Positions 62,673 through 64,000 of a DNA stretch of 64,000 nucleotides are shown here, piece after piece (the first letter of the stretch is position 1; each line of letters begins with the position of its first letter). The DNA is from Undibacterium sp. YM2 (GTDB lineage: Bacteria > Pseudomonadota > Gammaproteobacteria > Burkholderiales > Burkholderiaceae_D). Location of the stretch: positions 5,766,001 through 5,830,000 of the forward strand of contig NZ_AP018441.1 of assembly GCF_009937975.1 (NCBI RefSeq), read 5' to 3'. Both the position numbers and the translations under genes were made by a program. Below the pieces are notes generated by a model. It had not been told where the DNA came from and searched no databases. It saw nothing but the letters and a program-made list of their open reading frames with translations.

Positions 62673-63650
62673 ATGTCCGAATCCACTAGTGTAGCTGACG
62701 CTGCCAACAGCGTCGCCAGCGTGCGCAGCACCGCAGCCCACATCATCCGCGAGCTGGAAAACGGCCTGCTCGCCGAAGCCGCCCATACCTCACCCAAGTA
62801 TTTTTATGATGCGGTAGGCTCGGTCTTGTTTGAAGCGATTTGCGTACTGCCGGAGTATTATCCCACCCGTACTGAAGCAGAAATTTTTACCCAGCACATG
62901 GCCGACATGGCGCGTGTCATTGGTATAGGCGGCAGCCTGATAGACCTGGGGGCGGGTAATTGCGCCAAGGCAGCACGGCTGTTCCCAGTGCTGCATCCTG
63001 ACCAGTATGTGCCCATCGATATTTCAGTCTCTCATTTGCAGGATGCGGTACGGCGCTTGCAGCAGCGCTTCCCGCACATAGAGATGACGGCGCTGGGGCT
63101 GGATCTGGCACAGGACTGGAAACTGCCTGCAGAAGTAAGGCGTGACAAACGGCTGTTCTTTTACCCCGGCTCATCGATAGGTAATTTTGAACCGGAAGAG
63201 GCACTGGCATTCCTCTGCCATTTACGTGCTGCCTGTGACAATGATGCGGGCATACTGATAGGTGTGGACCTGATCAAGGACAAGGCCTTGCTGGATGCCG
63301 CCTATGACGACAAGTTGGGTGTCACCGCTGCCTTTAACCTGAATCTGTTACGCCATATCAATCATTTGCTGCGCGCTGACTTTGATGTCAGCCAATGGCA
63401 GCACGAGGCGTTTTTCAATACAGAAAAATCCCGCATAGAAATGCATTTGCGCGCCAGGGAAAATATCCAGGTCAACTGGCCGGGCGGACAAAGAAATTTT
63501 ATCAAGGGTGAACACATACACACGGAAAACAGCTATAAATACAGCATACAGGGCTTTAATGCCTTGCTGGCCGATGCTGGTTTTTCCCATAGCTGTCACT
63601 GGACGGACAAAAATGAATGGTTCGCCGTTATCCATGCCAAAGCTGCTTGA
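62673..63650 (+). CDS. egtD: L-histidine N(alpha)-methyltransferase (EgtD)
   Basis: 325 residues. The SAM-binding glycine-rich motif [15 protein letters not shown] lies at about 91-105 and [17 protein letters not shown] at about 166-182, both characteristic of Egt[27 protein letters not shown] (split near residue 45) is the family's N-terminal block. EgtD trimethylates histidine to hercynine, the first step of ergothioneine synthesis. The ATG has no clear ribosome site. It overlaps egtB by 17 bp. Confidence 0.93.
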   Translation: MSESTSVADAANSVASVRSTAAHIIRELENGLLAEAAHTSPKYFYDAVGSVLFEAICVLPEYYPTRTEAEIFTQHMADMARVIGIGGSLIDLGAGNCAKAARLFPVLHPDQYVPIDISVSHLQDAVRRLQQRFPHIEMTALGLDLAQDWKLPAEVRRDKRLFFYPGSSIGNFEPEEALAFLCHLRAACDNDAGILIGVDLIKDKALLDAAYDDKLGVTAAFNLNLLRHINHLLRADFDVSQWQHEAFFNTEKSRIEMHLRARENIQVNWPGGQRNFIKGEHIHTENSYKYSIQGFNALLADAGFSHSCHWTDKNEWFAVIHAKAA

Positions 63651-64000
63651 TCCCCTCACAGAGCCGGGGCAAAACCTGCAACAAGCGGGCATGATTGAAC
63701 GCTGGCAAGCAATCCGCTTGCGCTCAGTCGCGATTGCTGCGCCTCTGTCTGCCGAAGATTGCATGGCACAGTCCATGCCAGATGCCAGCCCCATCAAATG
63801 GCATCTGGCGCATACGACGTGGTTTTTCGAAACCTTTATTCTTGAACAGTTTGAAACGGATTTTCAGGCTTTTCACACTGATTTCAGAGTACTCTTCAAT
63901 TCCTATTACAACGGTGTCGGTGACAAGCACCCGCGCCCGCAACGTGGCTTGCTGACACGGCCATCGCTGGACACCGTACTGGCCTACAGACGCAATGTCG
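63634..64000 (+). CDS. egtB: Hercynine sulfoxide synthase EgtB, 5' part
   Basis: The first 122 codons run to the right edge. ATG at 63634 overlaps the egtD stop by 17 bp. The DinB-like N-terminal domain holds [15 protein letters not shown] with the first iron-binding His, and [19 protein letters not shown] further on, where the other two ligands (His, His) follow in family members. EgtB joins hercynine to cysteine or gamma-glutamylcysteine as a sulfoxide using oxygen and iron. The C-terminal FGE-sulfatase domain lies outside the window. Confidence 0.92.
   Translation, partial: MPKLLDPLTEPGQNLQQAGMIERWQAIRLRSVAIAAPLSAEDCMAQSMPDASPIKWHLAHTTWFFETFILEQFETDFQAFHTDFRVLFNSYYNGVGDKHPRPQRGLLTRPSLDTVLAYRRNV

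Noticed and set aside
1..64000. CRISPR arrays, tRNA or rRNA genes, transposases, phage genes
   Set aside because: None could be recognised by reading; a tRNAscan-SE or CRISPR search would be needed to exclude small ones.

Overview
The window looks like a chromosomal segment of a Burkholderiales betaproteobacterium. Gene content and style (moderate GC, CTG/GCC-rich codons, gshA, an EgtB/EgtD pair, two YgiN-type monooxygenases, LIV-type ABC genes beside acyl-CoA ligases) best fit Oxalobacteraceae, perhaps Undibacterium. That placement is inference from gene style; no rRNA or marker gene is present. I found no tRNA, rRNA, CRISPR array, prophage or transposase. About 72 protein genes fill the window, with one gene remnant, one apparent frameshift and four dispersed or palindromic repeat elements.

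Layout. 1-5.0 kb: end of a YgiN-type monooxygenase gene, an AI-2E-family permease and MAPEG protein pair, a glycine-zipper surface protein, a Cache-GGDEF diguanylate cyclase, and a DUF2520 Rossmann protein. 5.0-14.7 kb: the most coherent functional block, namely a Crp/Fnr regulator divergent from a long-chain-type acyl-CoA ligase, a complete LIV-type ABC importer (livG, livH, livM, binding protein, livF) and a second, PaaK-like ligase with an altered P-loop. It reads as uptake plus CoA activation of a carboxylic acid of unknown identity. 14.9-18.7 kb: a Tat-exported two-subunit molybdenum hydroxylase (IorA/IorB type), a periplasmic single-Cache protein and a DUF3052 protein. 18.7-29.3 kb: alpha carbonic anhydrase, nitronate monooxygenase with DUF1330, dienoyl-CoA isomerase, GlxA-type regulator and small enzymes, including a frameshifted 2-hydroxychromene-2-carboxylate isomerase. 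29.4-38.5 kb: a membrane diguanylate cyclase, a sugar-type binding protein, DUF2807/DUF1700 genes, glpD with a strictosidine-synthase-like gene, an exonuclease and dsbA.

38.6-51.4 kb: YccF, a MacA-MacB-type tripartite exporter without an outer-membrane partner, a second ABC exporter, an extracellular-solute-binding protein, oligopeptidase B and gshA. 51.5-56.1 kb: a minus-strand run of a TIGR00266 protein, an isochorismatase-fold protein lacking the usual cysteine, a phosphoesterase, a GNAT enzyme, a cupin regulator and a class V aminotransferase. 56.3-57.7 kb: an AT-richer ankyrin/beta-propeller-like gene that looks acquired. 57.8-61.9 kb: an M14 peptidase coupled to an alpha/beta hydrolase, then a LysR regulator divergent from a GST, tautomerase and NTF2-like group. 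62.7 kb to the end: egtD and the start of egtB for ergothioneine.

The most interesting non-coding signal is a pair of about 400-bp dispersed repeats (22.3-22.7 kb and 61.95-62.35 kb). Several hairpins in them are kept by paired changes between the two copies, which points to selection on structure. A 41-bp-arm inverted repeat sits between livG and livH, a palindromic element sits at 30.6 kb, and a Crp-like palindrome lies in front of the ligase/importer regulator. No complete new defence or mobile system is visible.
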